Assembly: GCA_022578605.1 (NCBI GenBank)
Contig: MU394063.1
Span: forward strand, 310,001-374,000
Direction: 5' to 3'
Source: Camillea tinctor
Taxonomy: Eukaryota; Ascomycota; Sordariomycetes; Xylariales; Xylariaceae
DNA length: 64,000 bases
Positions 24,584 to 34,872 of the stretch are shown here, piece by piece. The position numbers and the translations under genes were made by a program. The notes below the pieces were generated by a model. That model had not been told where the DNA came from and ran no database searches. It worked only from the letters and a program-made list of their open reading frames with translations. Positions within the stretch are counted from its first letter, which is position 1, and each line of letters begins with the position of its first letter.

Positions 24584-25623
24584 ATACCGAAATTTCAGTC
24601 ATTTCGTCATGGACCAAAGCTGGCAATCCGGTGTCTACCTGGTGCTCGATCCAGGTATGCCGCCATCGAAGCTAAACTTACCCAAACAATATGATCATAA
24701 TATTTGGACAAATATTCGATTGATATTCGGATAGCCCCAGTTTTGCCTTGTGGTATAAGGAGCGATTTCACCTCTCCACTCACAATTCCTTTTGCGGTAT
24801 TTACTTAGATATATACCGATTATCCAACTTTCGGGTTCAATTGCTATTGGCAAGTTACGCTTGCATCGGTATGGCGGAGAAAGCATAACGACGCAGTGCT
24901 ATCATTGAGTTCTCAACAACCATCATCTAGTATTGCCATTCATTAGTTCTTACTCTGCGTTCACAGGGTGCTGTCATCTACGGTCGTACTCATGGGAGGT
25001 AAGTAGGTAGCACCAACATTATCCCCCCTATCTTTTGAAGGGATGTATGAAGAAAATGCGGCTAGAGAATACGATGATATCATCTTATACTTGGAGTTTA
25101 TAAATATTGTCAAGGCAGTAGTTTAAATCTATGAGTCCTATTTACAGAATGGTACATTTATGATATATTACATGGTAAGAAATTCAATAATTGGGCCTCA
25201 ACCTTATATAGCCAAGTCTCAGGCAATTTATTTTTCTTAGTTATAGCCTTAGTAGAAACCGACCAAATATCTCCTTATATTAGAGATAATCGATTTAACT
25301 AACCTAAATCACTGGTAAAGCTGTCGAAGTTAGAACGGAAAAGGGGGTGTGAATCCTTATATCGGTGCATTGGCATGCAATATTATAGATGTATGCACTT
25401 ATCTAGTGTGTGATCTTAGCCAGACCCAGTCTGACCTTGCTTCAATCCAGTACCTAAACTCCCCACCAAAGAGTCTAGCTCAGCCAGTTCTTCCCCTGCA
25501 TAAAAGGTCAAAATAACACCTTTGTAGTTATTATTTACACTTCATAATACCGCCGGGATAAAAGTCCCCTGCTGTGATAAATTACCACGGCTAGGTTCTC
25601 CTCCGGCCGCGAGGCAGACAGAC
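24584..25623. other. intergenic, no feature recognised
   Basis: AT-rich spacer between two genes read in the same direction. It should include the 3' end of the folate gene and the promoter of the DUF218 gene. Frames within it are short and without motifs. Confidence 0.4.
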
Positions 25624-26561
25624 ATGTCACCGCCGACGCACTTAATCATCGTCTGCTGCCACGGTATCTGGCTCGGCGGCCCCAAGTGTGGGTTTGACGA
25701 GCAGGAGTGGTTGATTGCTGGGTTCCAGGTAGGTGAAACGCCGACGTTCATCAAGCACATTGAGGCGGGCGTGCGGGTGCTGGAGGGAAATGAAAGTTCC
25801 ATATTGATGTTTTCTGGGTGAGATCATCCCTCATTCTCATCTTACCCCCTTTCTAGTTTGACTTGATTTGGGATATGTACCTTTCTAGCAGCCCCTAAAA
25901 TTTTATGTACATTCTCTCCTATTCTATTCTATGATCTATGAAATATAGGTACACGCACACGGGATTCTCCTACTGATCGTTGAGTAACCTTAGCGGTCCT
26001 ACGCGCAAGGAGACCCGTCTATCCGAAGCAAGGAGCTATGCCAACTTAGCCGAAGCTAACTCCTACTTCGGCCTCCTGCCGCCTTCAGAAGCACACGGGA
26101 GAGTACACTGCGAGGAGAAAGCCTTAGATTCCTGCGCCAATGTCCTATTTTCCCTTATCCAGTTCTGGCACCATTACAACGCCTGGCCACAGAAGATCAC
26201 GATCGTGAGCCACGCTTTCAAGCAGGAGCGGCTAGTCGACTGCCACTGCAATGCTATCGGATACCCCTTAGATCGGGTTGATTTCATCGGTATTGACCCA
26301 CCGGGAATGATTGATGGCACGAACGAAGGCGCGATAAAGGGCATCGCCGAGGCGGTTACTCAGTGGAAGGAGGACCCTCAGGGCAAGGGAGATATATTAG
26401 CTGGGAAAAGAGCGAAGAGGAACCCGTGGGGCATCTCGCAGAGCCTCTTCCGCACAGACGAGGACCGGAGTCGGAGTGGGGTGCGATCGAATATGAATGA
26501 GAAGGGCCAGGAGTATCTTATAGAAGCGGTTCGTCAACCATGGTGGAACCTCGAGCCATAA
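25624..26561 (+). CDS. DUF218 domain protein, two exons
   Basis: Exon 1 is 25624-25817 (MSPPTHLIIVCCHGIWLGGP) and exon 2 is 25994-26561, joined through a split Gly codon (GG|C) with a GTGAGA donor and TTAG acceptor, giving 253 aa. The join reads ILMFSGGPTRKETRLSEARSY, where SGG and the following T/E cluster are typical of the DUF218 (YdcF-like) fold. Later motifs are HCEEKALDSCANVLFSL, KITIVSHAFKQER and FIGIDPPG. Bacterial relatives are implicated in cell-envelope or nucleotide-related chemistry; the fungal cytosolic members have no assigned reaction. The C-terminal half (KGDILAGKRAKRNPWG) resembles fungal homologues. The stop lies only 44 bp from the end of the convergent hydrolase gene. Confidence 0.8.
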
Positions 26562-26605
26562 GCTTGTATCAGGAGAGATTTGCACGTAGAATTTACCCCG
26601 TCAAA

Positions 26606-27854
26606 CTAGATCTTCGACGCGACTTTAGACTCTTTCTCGAATGCATCCACCGCGTCCAGAATAAACCTTGTAGCATCCTTCCTCATCTCTGCATTAAACT
26701 CATGTCCGACCCCCTCATACACGCGATCCTCGATCTCGACAGCCCCGTTCTTGTACCATGACGCCGCGGCCGTCTTTAGGAAGTCCAGGAACGGCTCCCC
26801 GGCTGCGTACGGGACGAGCTTATCCGCGCCGCCGGACAGGACCTGGAACTTCTTCCCGTGGATACGAGAATCTAGCACTGATCGTATGCGGTCCTGTTCA
26901 GCTGCTGGGGGAGCGCGCGAGACCTCGCGCGTGCCGAAGACGATGCCCTTCGGGTCGTACTTCTCGCATGCGGAGACCAGAGCGTCCGGGAAGTCCCGGC
27001 TCCCGAAAAAGGAGGCGCCGCTGTCGGCCGCAGACCATGTCTGTAGCTTGGATAGACGTGCGCGGTCCTGCATCAGATCTATAAGGGTATACTATTAGCG
27101 CAGTCTGTCTTGTGTAAAAGAAAAGTGATCACATCTCCAATTGCTGGTCACCCGATACTGCTCTCCATCCGTGACCAACAAGAATAACTCTGGAACCCAC
27201 GAAATAAATAAAAAAGAGAGAAGAAAAAAAGGGAGCGAAGAGGGGTGGATAAGTCGCAGACTCACTCATATAATCCGGACACCCAATCACCATAACCCCC
27301 GCCCCAAACCTCTCCTCCGCGAACAAAACCTGCCACGCGCTATGCCCGCCCAGGCTCACGCCCAGCACCAGATTATGCTCTATCCGCCTGCCCCTCTCCC
27401 CGCCGAACACATACCCCGGCAGCGCATCCAGCAGATGCGCCGTATCCGCCACCGCGCCCGACACCACGCCGAACATGTCCAGCGCGTGCGTGGGGTTGCC
27501 CTCGCGCCAGGCGCCGTTGGCGCGCTCGCAGACCGCGCGCGACCCGTGGTTGCGCTGGTCGAAGCACACGGCTATGAGTCCCCTTCTCCCCCCGCTGCTA
27601 CTACTAGAATTAGGAGAGCGAGAGGGGGCGTGGTAGTACGCCCCTACCACCTGGTGCGCGATGTCGGCCATGTCCTGGCGGCGCCGGCCGCGCGGGTGGT
27701 GCAGCCAGAGGCAGGAGATGGAGGAGGGGGGTGATGGGAGGGAGGCGAGCTCGGCGAGCCCGTAGATGTCGACGTGCAGGCCGGCTATGGGGATGGTGGT
27801 TTGGGAGACGGGTGGGTGGGGAGGGTCGGGGGTGGTTAGGGGGTTGGGGGGCAT
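26606..27854 (-). CDS. alpha/beta hydrolase, two exons
   Basis: Exon 1 is 27266-27854 and exon 2 is 26606-27078; the junction is A|AT (GCPDYM-NLMQDRARLSK), with GTGAGT donor and TATAG acceptor, giving 353 aa. The nucleophile elbow is GVSLGGHSAW at about residue 175 (GxSxG), preceded by the conserved CFDQRNHGSR oxyanion-side strand. A charge-relay Asp is likely in the VLSGGADKLVPY strand, and the catalytic His is in YEGVGHEFNAEM near the C-terminus. It therefore looks enzymatically complete. No signal peptide is obvious, and the N-terminus is Pro-rich. Fungal members of this group are uncharacterised esterase-like hydrolases. Exon 1 is strongly GC-biased. It is tail-to-tail with the DUF218 gene. 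Confidence 0.82.
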
Positions 27855-28918
27855 TGTGTTTTTTTTTAAGTTATTTTGTATCTCTTGTCTTTTTCGATTT
27901 GGGTGTCTCTTGGCTTTAAGTATAAAAAGTGAACGGAGATATTAGTGTGTGACTTAGGCTATATAGGATATGCTAGATGATACAAGAGCCTAGAAGGGGG
28001 GGTTCGTTTTTATATGTTGTTCGCGGGGCGAAAGGAGGGACGTTTAAACTCGACTACACACCAACGACGCGGGGTCTTTCCTTCTACCGGAACTTTTTTG
28101 TGGGTGAGCTATGCCTATAGGGGGGTAAATGCTAAATACAATATGCGTGAAGACATATAAATCGTTATACTGAGTATTCTTACTGAGTTCGTGTAGTCTT
28201 AATACACCAATCCATATGTAAATAACAACTTGGATAGCTTGAGTATAATAGATATCTTGGTAACAATACTTCGATTATCCCGAGGCCATCTGTTCAGGAG
28301 ACTGATGTGGGAATATCTTCGTGGCATTATTGCCGAGGTTATTTTCGGTTGAGGATAAGAGGATGCACAATGCGAACACTCTTCATTCTGAGCGATCCTA
28401 TCATACGCTCTACTACCATCACCCCCCAACTCGTTGACGTGTGCCCTATGCTTGACAACAGGACTTCTATATCAATCTTAGCTGAAATCACGAATAATCC
28501 TCACGGACCATGGTATGGGTATGGGGTGAACGAGACAGTCTGCATTACCCCTTTTCGTCGAGAGGGGTTTGCTTACATCCCTATTGAGTTGAGTACAAGG
28601 ATCATCATCGACCTATTGATGTTAACCAGGTAGGCTCATATGTGAATAGAATATGTTGTTATTGCAATGTCCCGAAGCCTCGTTATGTGAAGGGAAAATC
28701 CCAATTTAGCATTCTCTAAACTATAATAAGGGTTGTGAGTAGGGTATTCGACGGCTAGTCCGTATAAATTATAATGAAAAATATATGTGGAAACAGGAAT
28801 TTCTAGATTGTGCTATTATATGATAGTATGAATGATGATATATACACTGAATTATATTGATCGAGGAATGTGAAATGAATTTTTGACAAAAAGAAGAGGA
28901 GGTAGTTGGATGGCAGGT
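27855..28918. other. intergenic, no gene recognised
   Basis: About 1 kb between the hydrolase 5' end and the transcription-factor 3' end. The 108-aa frame at 28307-28633 has no recognised motif and no codon bias, and overlaps an antisense frame. I treat it as chance. Confidence 0.4.
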
Positions 28919-30741
28919 TCATTCCTCGAGCAATGGCATCTTCATATTTGGGAAGTTTGTGGGACTCTGGGAACCATCCAGCACGTCTGTCCAGCGCTGA
29001 GAGACTGGATCATACTCTCTCGCATAATACTCCCATATATCGTCACCCCTTTTGCGCCTACACCTCAATGTAGTCTTCCCTATAGCATAGTTGGGCAATG
29101 TCACTTGAACATCATGCAGTCGGTATGACTCGGGCAGTGGCGGGTAGTGTAAGTCACGTTTTTCAGGTATTTCGTCGATAACAAACTCGTCATCTTCAGC
29201 AAAGTCGTCGTAAAAGCCCCGCTCCTCTATTCTCACCACTTCCTGCACGATGCGAACAACTAACGCGCCATTCCAGATCCCTTCCCGGTTAGGTGTCGTG
29301 CTCAGCAGCTTTATTGCTTGTGTCCGTAGTCGATGCACCCGGCATTTCACCGCGACATAATATAGAAGTGGTACCCACCCTTTATCCCCGATGGCAGAGC
29401 ATATTTTGGGGGGCTTGCCTGGCGCAACATACCAAATGGGCACGGAATATGCGGTTCTCCATATATCGATTGCCTGCCTGACTAGCGAGAGAAAGTCATC
29501 TGTATAACTATCAAATCTGTATTCGTATGTAGGGCATACTGAGGTACTGATCATGATTTTGGCCATAGTAAAATAAGCGTGTAGCAGTTTATATACGAGC
29601 GCATCACGGCTATTGATTCCGGACTCCATGGTCGTCCTGGTTGCTCTATAAGCCTGAAGCCAGGAATTCAACTCTGCGTGGAGAGTCCTCTGCTGATTTA
29701 TAACCGTGTTGAAGGAATTGACATCACAGGGGTCTCTTAACAGAGAACACTTTTCGCCAAAGCATAAGATCTCGCCAAGGAGTCGGTTCAAACACTGGGT
29801 GGCGTGGTTTACGGACTGAAACATGTATGGAAGTGGTTCTGATGGGAACACTCCCAGCCCTGCAAAGAGATAAGGTGGGCTTTGACCAAATAATGCTGCT
29901 GTTACATGGAGTCGAGTGAATATGTCAATGATCCAGTCGTCAACATAGGCTCGGGGAGGCTGAAGAATAAGTGTATCGTCATCAGTTGGAAGGGGGTGTG
30001 GCTGACTCTGTATGAGTAGTTTCAAGCCACTCTGTAGATGAGCAAGCCCAGCACTATAACGTTCCAGAAAAATCTCTAAGAAGCTGAAAACTGCACATGT
30101 AATAAGAGCCACGTGCATAGATTGCCGGGTTTTGGCCGAAAAGTGAGGTTGGAGGTGGTGGATTGCTTGGGAATATTCTTGAAGCATGAATCGCTGTTGT
30201 GCGTCCAGTGTATTTCCTATCACCATCGGCTCGTCATCCTCGAGGCTTTCCCGCTTGTGTGCAGAGCTTAGTGCTGTTATAGCATGCCGGACTGCAGGTT
30301 CAGCGGCTGACCCCTGGAACACTAAGGTTTCCCAGAAACCCGACAGGCACGTCCCAGGGAATTTGATCATGGTCCGGTACATAAACCATTGGAGGTAATC
30401 TTGGCACTCAGGGGTAGTGTCTCCCATGACGACCTGCGGATTGTGTAGTACAAGCTTACTACAACTCTCCCGAGCGGCAGGGCGATCGCCATAGGCGTTC
30501 CCTCCACCACCCCAGATTCCGTACCCGTCACAGACTCTACCGGTCGACACGCAGCGTTGGCACGCAGGACGACCTTCGTCACATTTAACCTTTCGGATTC
30601 TGCATGTAATACTATTGGCGCTGCTGGATCTTTACTTTACAATGGAGGTTGTACCAAAACTTACTTGCATGTACGACAACCAGATTTGACCTTGGTTCTC
30701 GTTTTGTTCTTAGTCGGACGAGGCTTATTGCTAGCTATCAT
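28919..30741 (-). CDS. Zn2Cys6 fungal transcription factor, two exons
   Basis: Exon 1 is 30665-30741 (MIASNKPRPTKNKTRTKVKSG then CRTC) and exon 2 is 28919-30599, joined through a split Lys codon (AA|A), giving 585 aa. The intron lies inside the zinc cluster, and splicing restores CRTCKIRKVKCDEGRPACQ followed by RCVSTGRVCDGY, a proper Zn(II)2Cys6 binuclear cluster with all six cysteines. A basic Lys/Arg-rich N-terminus precedes it. The remainder is the fungal-specific regulatory region, with segments such as ECQDYLQWFMYRTMIKFPG, HAITALSSAHKRE, YSQAIHHLQPHF and LLHAYFTMAKIMIS. It is a nuclear DNA-binding regulator; the target genes cannot be told. It is not adjacent to a recognisable metabolite cluster. 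Confidence 0.88.
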
Positions 30742-32637
30742 CGTGAGGTGTAGTTATTTACTAGCAGATATTAGAGGCTAATGAAATCCAATAGCACAAT
30801 GAATAGAATAGAGAGTATCGTGTGTTTAGGTAGAGAGACCTTGGAATCCGGCGTGTAATGTTAAACTAAGAATTGATAGTCTCACCTAGCACCTAGTTAC
30901 TAGGTAAGAATGGAGTTTCAATGTTGGACCTCGACCTATAAATAGTGTCGGTTCCGATTTGTGAGGTCGGATTTTGTGGATGTTTATTGGCTCGAATAAC
31001 TCCTGTCAGAAACTAGCGCGCAATATTGCATTCTTATCATATTATGCGGATTTACTATATATGTAATGTGTCTATTGATATAAATCCACCCATTTCTTCT
31101 TTTGCAGAATTCTACTATACCGTCACATCGCCAGGACTAAGAGCGTTATCTCGTTTCTAAAGTTTGCCAAACGCTACCATCTGTCAAAGTAATATATCCA
31201 CGGTATAAACCCCACTCCTATCCATTTTTATATCACTCGTTCCCTCAGTAACCTCGCCTTTTTCATACCTTTGAAACACTCAAGCAGCTCCCTCCATGAA
31301 GCGATATATATACATATTAAAAAGGTGATATATTCTCTCCTAGGAGAATTAACCGCAAAAGTCTAAGTTCACGCCTTCCTAAAAAGTGGTATATATATCG
31401 TTCTACTACATATTATACACAGTTCTTGGCACTCTATGGGATAGATGCTAGATCCGTCACTAGCATTGATCTCTAACTCATATAAACAGGGGCCTATCTT
31501 GAATCTTTGGCGAAACCACTGTACAATATAATAATGATTATCACGAGGGACCAAGCAAGTGCTTAAGTAACCAATATGTTATTGTGCGAGGAGCCTAGAC
31601 TGCAACTATGGATATCACTGCTTTGCTATATACAGGAACCTTCTTTATTTCTTCCTAACCCCTGACAAAGATGGAAAGAAGAGCTAGCTGATGAAAACGT
31701 CTGGAGGGATCTGCACTATAACCCATATCTCCCATCCTATGTCTTTTTTCTCTCATAGTAAACTATATTGTTACATCAAGCTCCCTGTTTAATTTAACGT
31801 CAAGGGCATAGCTTGAAAATAACCCCGAGTGGATGTCAGAACTTTTTCACAAGGAAGTGTGACTAATCATTGAGCAGAAACAGGCGTGGACTTGAAAGAT
31901 ATAACAGATGAAAGTCTGAGCTGCAGGGATATAAACATTGGCGTATTCTAACTCGCTATGATCTATGCGGCTGGCCTCGTCGACTGGATCTTGGATAAGA
32001 TCATTTGGATTTATGTGGCCAGATGTGACTAGGTATAATGGTCGGCGGTAGGTATGAATGAGACAACAATTTCACATTTAACTAAAATGAAGGGAAGGAG
32101 GTATCAAAGTAAAAAGTAAAAAGGTTAGTAGTAGGCAGTGTGCACATTAAGAAGAGTTGTTCGCGACATTGTTTTCTCTAAGCCACTGTACTGGTAGTCA
32201 GATGGTATCCCCCCTCTTTTGTATATAAGACAACCACCTTTCACATTTGCTGGGATAAAGAAAGTAATAACCTAAGCTACGCCTTAGTTTCTTATATTCC
32301 TAAATTCTTATTGTGTATGAATCTATGATCTCTGAACGGACTTCTCCAAAATATATACACCTGGAGTACCTTGGGAGAGTTGAGATACTCATACTTTTAC
32401 AACACTCTGGCAGAACATTCTTAGATTATCCATCCCGATTGTAGCTCCTTAACGGCCAATCCCAGCCCCGTCCCTAACTGTAAAAACCGAGCCTATCCTG
32501 AAAAACTGTTGTTCTCCCCCCCCCCTCTTACTTGTTTACTCGAACATCCCCTACAGGTCTGCCCCTCTCACGAACTGTTTCATTAATGGAAGGCGCACCG
32601 GTGCTTTAGTTGCTCTGCTCGAATATGGGTTCAGGTC
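30742..32637. other. intergenic region with one LTR-like copy
   Basis: About 1.9 kb of AT-rich sequence. It contains the best-preserved dispersed repeat copy (31539-31667). No gene was recognised; the minus-strand frame at 31369-31554 overlaps the repeat. Confidence 0.45.
31539..31667 (-). repeat. LTR-like dispersed repeat, copy 4 (reference copy)
   Basis: Read on the minus strand it starts TGTCAGGGGTTAGGAAG and ends TTGGTCCCTCGTGATA. In between it holds GTTCCTGTATATAGC, CAGTGATATCCATAG, TTGCAGTCTAGGCTCC, CGCACAATAACATATTGG and TTACTTAAGCACTTGC. Short inverted TGTCA/TGACA-type ends and a length of about 130 bp suggest a solo LTR, or possibly a small non-autonomous element. No internal retrotransposon sequence is seen nearby. 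Confidence 0.7.
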
Positions 32638-33087
32638 CTAATGGCGGCAATTGCCCGTCTTGCAACCTTCGCAGAGTTCTGACCGGTGTCGTGGACCTTC
32701 CTTCTGGTTGTAGTATGGTGCCTTTACCTCGACTCCTGCCCACTTCTTGAGCCGGTATGAGACTCGTTCGACGTATGACTGCTCATCAAGGGTGAGGGTC
32801 CCGAGGCGCATACAGGATTTACATCGCTGATTGAACACTAGGGCGTTGTATCCGTTCTTGAGATAGCTTCTGATCAATATTGCCACCACCTTGCTAGTCC
32901 ATCCACTCTTGCGACATTCCTTGTTATTGCACTTGAACGATCCCATCACGTTGGTTTTGTGGTCATCCTTGAGATTTTTTGCGGTGTTTAGTTCGTTGAA
33001 CCATACGGAATCGATATCGTCGCCTATTGCGTCGACGACACGTTGGTGGAGATTCGGGAACATGTAACTGCTCTGTGGGGTTGCCAT
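32638..33087 (-). CDS. 3CxxC-type zinc-binding domain protein
   Basis: The best start is the Met at 33087 (MATPQSSYMFPNLHQRV), giving 149 aa; the open frame continues upstream to 33330, but that part has no family resemblance. The fold is the 3CxxC zinc-binding domain. Pairs are visible as MGSFKCNNKECRKSGWTSK, FNQRCKSCMRLG and, at the C-terminus, SELCEGCKTGNCRH, with the typical YVERVSYRLKKW segment between them. Related domains occur in animal receptor-transporting proteins and in many fungal small proteins of unknown function. No membrane segment is visible. It lies alone at the left edge of the accessory region. Confidence 0.82.
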   Translation of the reverse strand: MATPQSSYMFPNLHQRVVDAIGDDIDSVWFNELNTAKNLKDDHKTNVMGSFKCNNKECRKSGWTSKVVAILIRSYLKNGYNALVFNQRCKSCMRLGTLTLDEQSYVERVSYRLKKWAGVEVKAPYYNQKEGPRHRSELCEGCKTGNCRH

Positions 33088-33900
33088 TTTGGAATGTAGC
33101 AACTGTGATTTTGCGTTGGTGGCGTAAGGTTTATAGTGTGATATCGCAACAGCAACATGTTCACATACGGTAGAATTATGTTTTCGATCTAGAATATGTA
33201 GGTGGTACTTGTATAGTTGTGAGATATAATATCTAGTCATCCTGGACTTCATGTTGTGAAGGCAAGGCTCGAACCCCTCTTCCCTAAATGTCTTGTTCGT
33301 CGACCCGACTTCCAAGAGCGACCATGCCATAAATTAAACGAGATGATTCTATAGGCCACCCCGATTGTTCTTGATTGGTGAAAGCACTTTCCACGTTATA
33401 CTCGCCACACACACTGACACGACTTATGTCCAGGGAAGTCTTCCAGTCTCACTTCAAACGGCTGATTCTGACCCTACCAATTATATCAACTGTTAAGTAT
33501 TGAATGCCTGTATTTTGTAGATCGGTATCCCCGCTTCGTAATATGGACTCATGTGTCTCACTCGCTGATATGAGATATGATTACACTGACAATAACACCC
33601 CGGTACGATCGCAGACATACCTATGCTCACAACATGCAAGTTGGCTAATCCGTAGACCACTGAAGTCCTAATCTGGGTCCAGCCTACTCACCGTCTTGAC
33701 TTGTTGATTTTCTTTTTCGATATATCATACAGTAATTCTACCCGACTCGGGTGGGTAGTGGGAGAGATAACACGCACATACCCGGGTGCCCGACGCCGAG
33801 CCAATCGTAGATCGAGTTCGCGCTAGGTTCTAATATTTTTTCCCGTTGGTGCCGATTGTCAGTATGATCTGACAGTTTCCGTGACACGGGAGGCTGCTAA

Positions 33901-33955
33901 CGAAGCCGAAATGGCGAAATGGACGATATCCCCACGAAAGTGACGGCCAAGGCCA
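33901..33955 (-). repeat. inverted repeat, left arm (coding-like remnant)
   Basis: About 55 bp, roughly 80% identical by eye to the reverse complement of 34330-34387. Shared blocks are AATGGCGAA, TGGACGAT and CCCCACGAAAGTGACGG. Its minus-strand translation reads RHFRGDIVHFAIS, close to RHFRGGIVQFAIP from the right arm. Confidence 0.75.
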
Positions 33956-34151
33956 GATGCACTATTCAACCATGCCAGATACTGTTAGTCAATTCAAGTA
34001 TGTATGTACACCACCACGGGTACATACATACATACATACAAAAACCACCTAAATGAAAGTACCACAATTATCAAAAGTTACCAGTAGCATGCAACTTATA
34101 ACTAACATTTATTTTAAAGCCTTTTTCCGCCTGCAAATAGATGACATTTTC

Positions 34152-34153
<2 letters not shown>

Positions 34154-34210
<57 letters not shown>
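34154..34210. repeat. poly-T run, 57 nt
   Basis: An uninterrupted run of 57 T, followed by TTTTTAAAA-type sequence. It lies between the two inverted arms. It could be a retroposed poly-A tail read on the opposite strand, or an assembly-length artefact. Confidence 0.9.
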
Positions 34211-34211
<1 letters not shown>

Positions 34212-34329
34212 TGCATGTATGCAAATTTTTAAAAAAAAAAATTTTTCAGAAAAAAAAAAGGAATAAATCAGACTGTTGCAACCGCGAAATAAAAAAGGTA
34301 CTTGCATATTTAGATGGCAACTGGATATG

Positions 34330-34387
34330 TAGCCGTGACCGTCACTTTCGTGGGGGCATCGTCCAGTTCGCCATTCCGAGCGAAGCC
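34330..34387 (+). repeat. inverted repeat, right arm (coding-like remnant)
   Basis: Pairs with 33901-33955 in inverted orientation. It lies in an open frame reading LDGNWICSRDRHFRGGIVQF, which continues to VWSMVKGNYYKVLRDLI before stopping. Confidence 0.75.
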
Positions 34388-34872
34388 TTTCCCCAAGTGT
34401 GGAGCATGGTGAAAGGGAATTACTACAAAGTTCTCCGAGACTTGATTATGACAACTGATGAAAGATCTACAATGACTTGAAATTGAAAGTACCGGGGTGC
34501 CCGATAATCAACAAAAGCCGTTTGTATGCATATACCCGCAAGTCTGTGCGTGGCTCTAGTTCTAGATCTTCGCACAAGAGCAACTACGTTTGACCCCCTA
34601 GATTAGGTGTGCGTTGTAACTGAAACACTAGGGGGCAAGGACTGATGGAAATGGACGGGTCAACAGCTAGTAATGAAAATAGTATCAATGAGTGAATCTA
34701 CCAATGTTTAGAGTGTTGAGTGTTTATCTAGAAAATGGAATGCAATAAAGATACATCATCTCAACTTCCAGAGATATGATAACCATAACCTGTCTAATCC
34801 TCCTAGAAAGAAACCAGCTCAGTACCTGAACCAATAATAGGGGGTGGGAGAGGGATATTGTCACTCGCAACC

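Larger units (their letters stand above)
33331..34872. other. intergenic region with inverted repeat and poly-T run
   Basis: Besides the two inverted arms and the 57-nt T run listed separately, I see no supported gene. The plus-strand frame 34211-34480 has a peptide-like segment (DRHFRGGIVQFAIPSEAF) that also appears, inverted and diverged, near 33901. It therefore looks like a fragment of a repeated coding sequence rather than an intact gene. A degenerate dispersed-repeat-like stretch lies near 34540-34600. Confidence 0.45.

Noticed and set aside
27141..27734. 197-aa plus-strand frame over the hydrolase gene
   Set aside because: Arg/Ala/Pro-rich antisense shadow of hydrolase exon 1; no motif.
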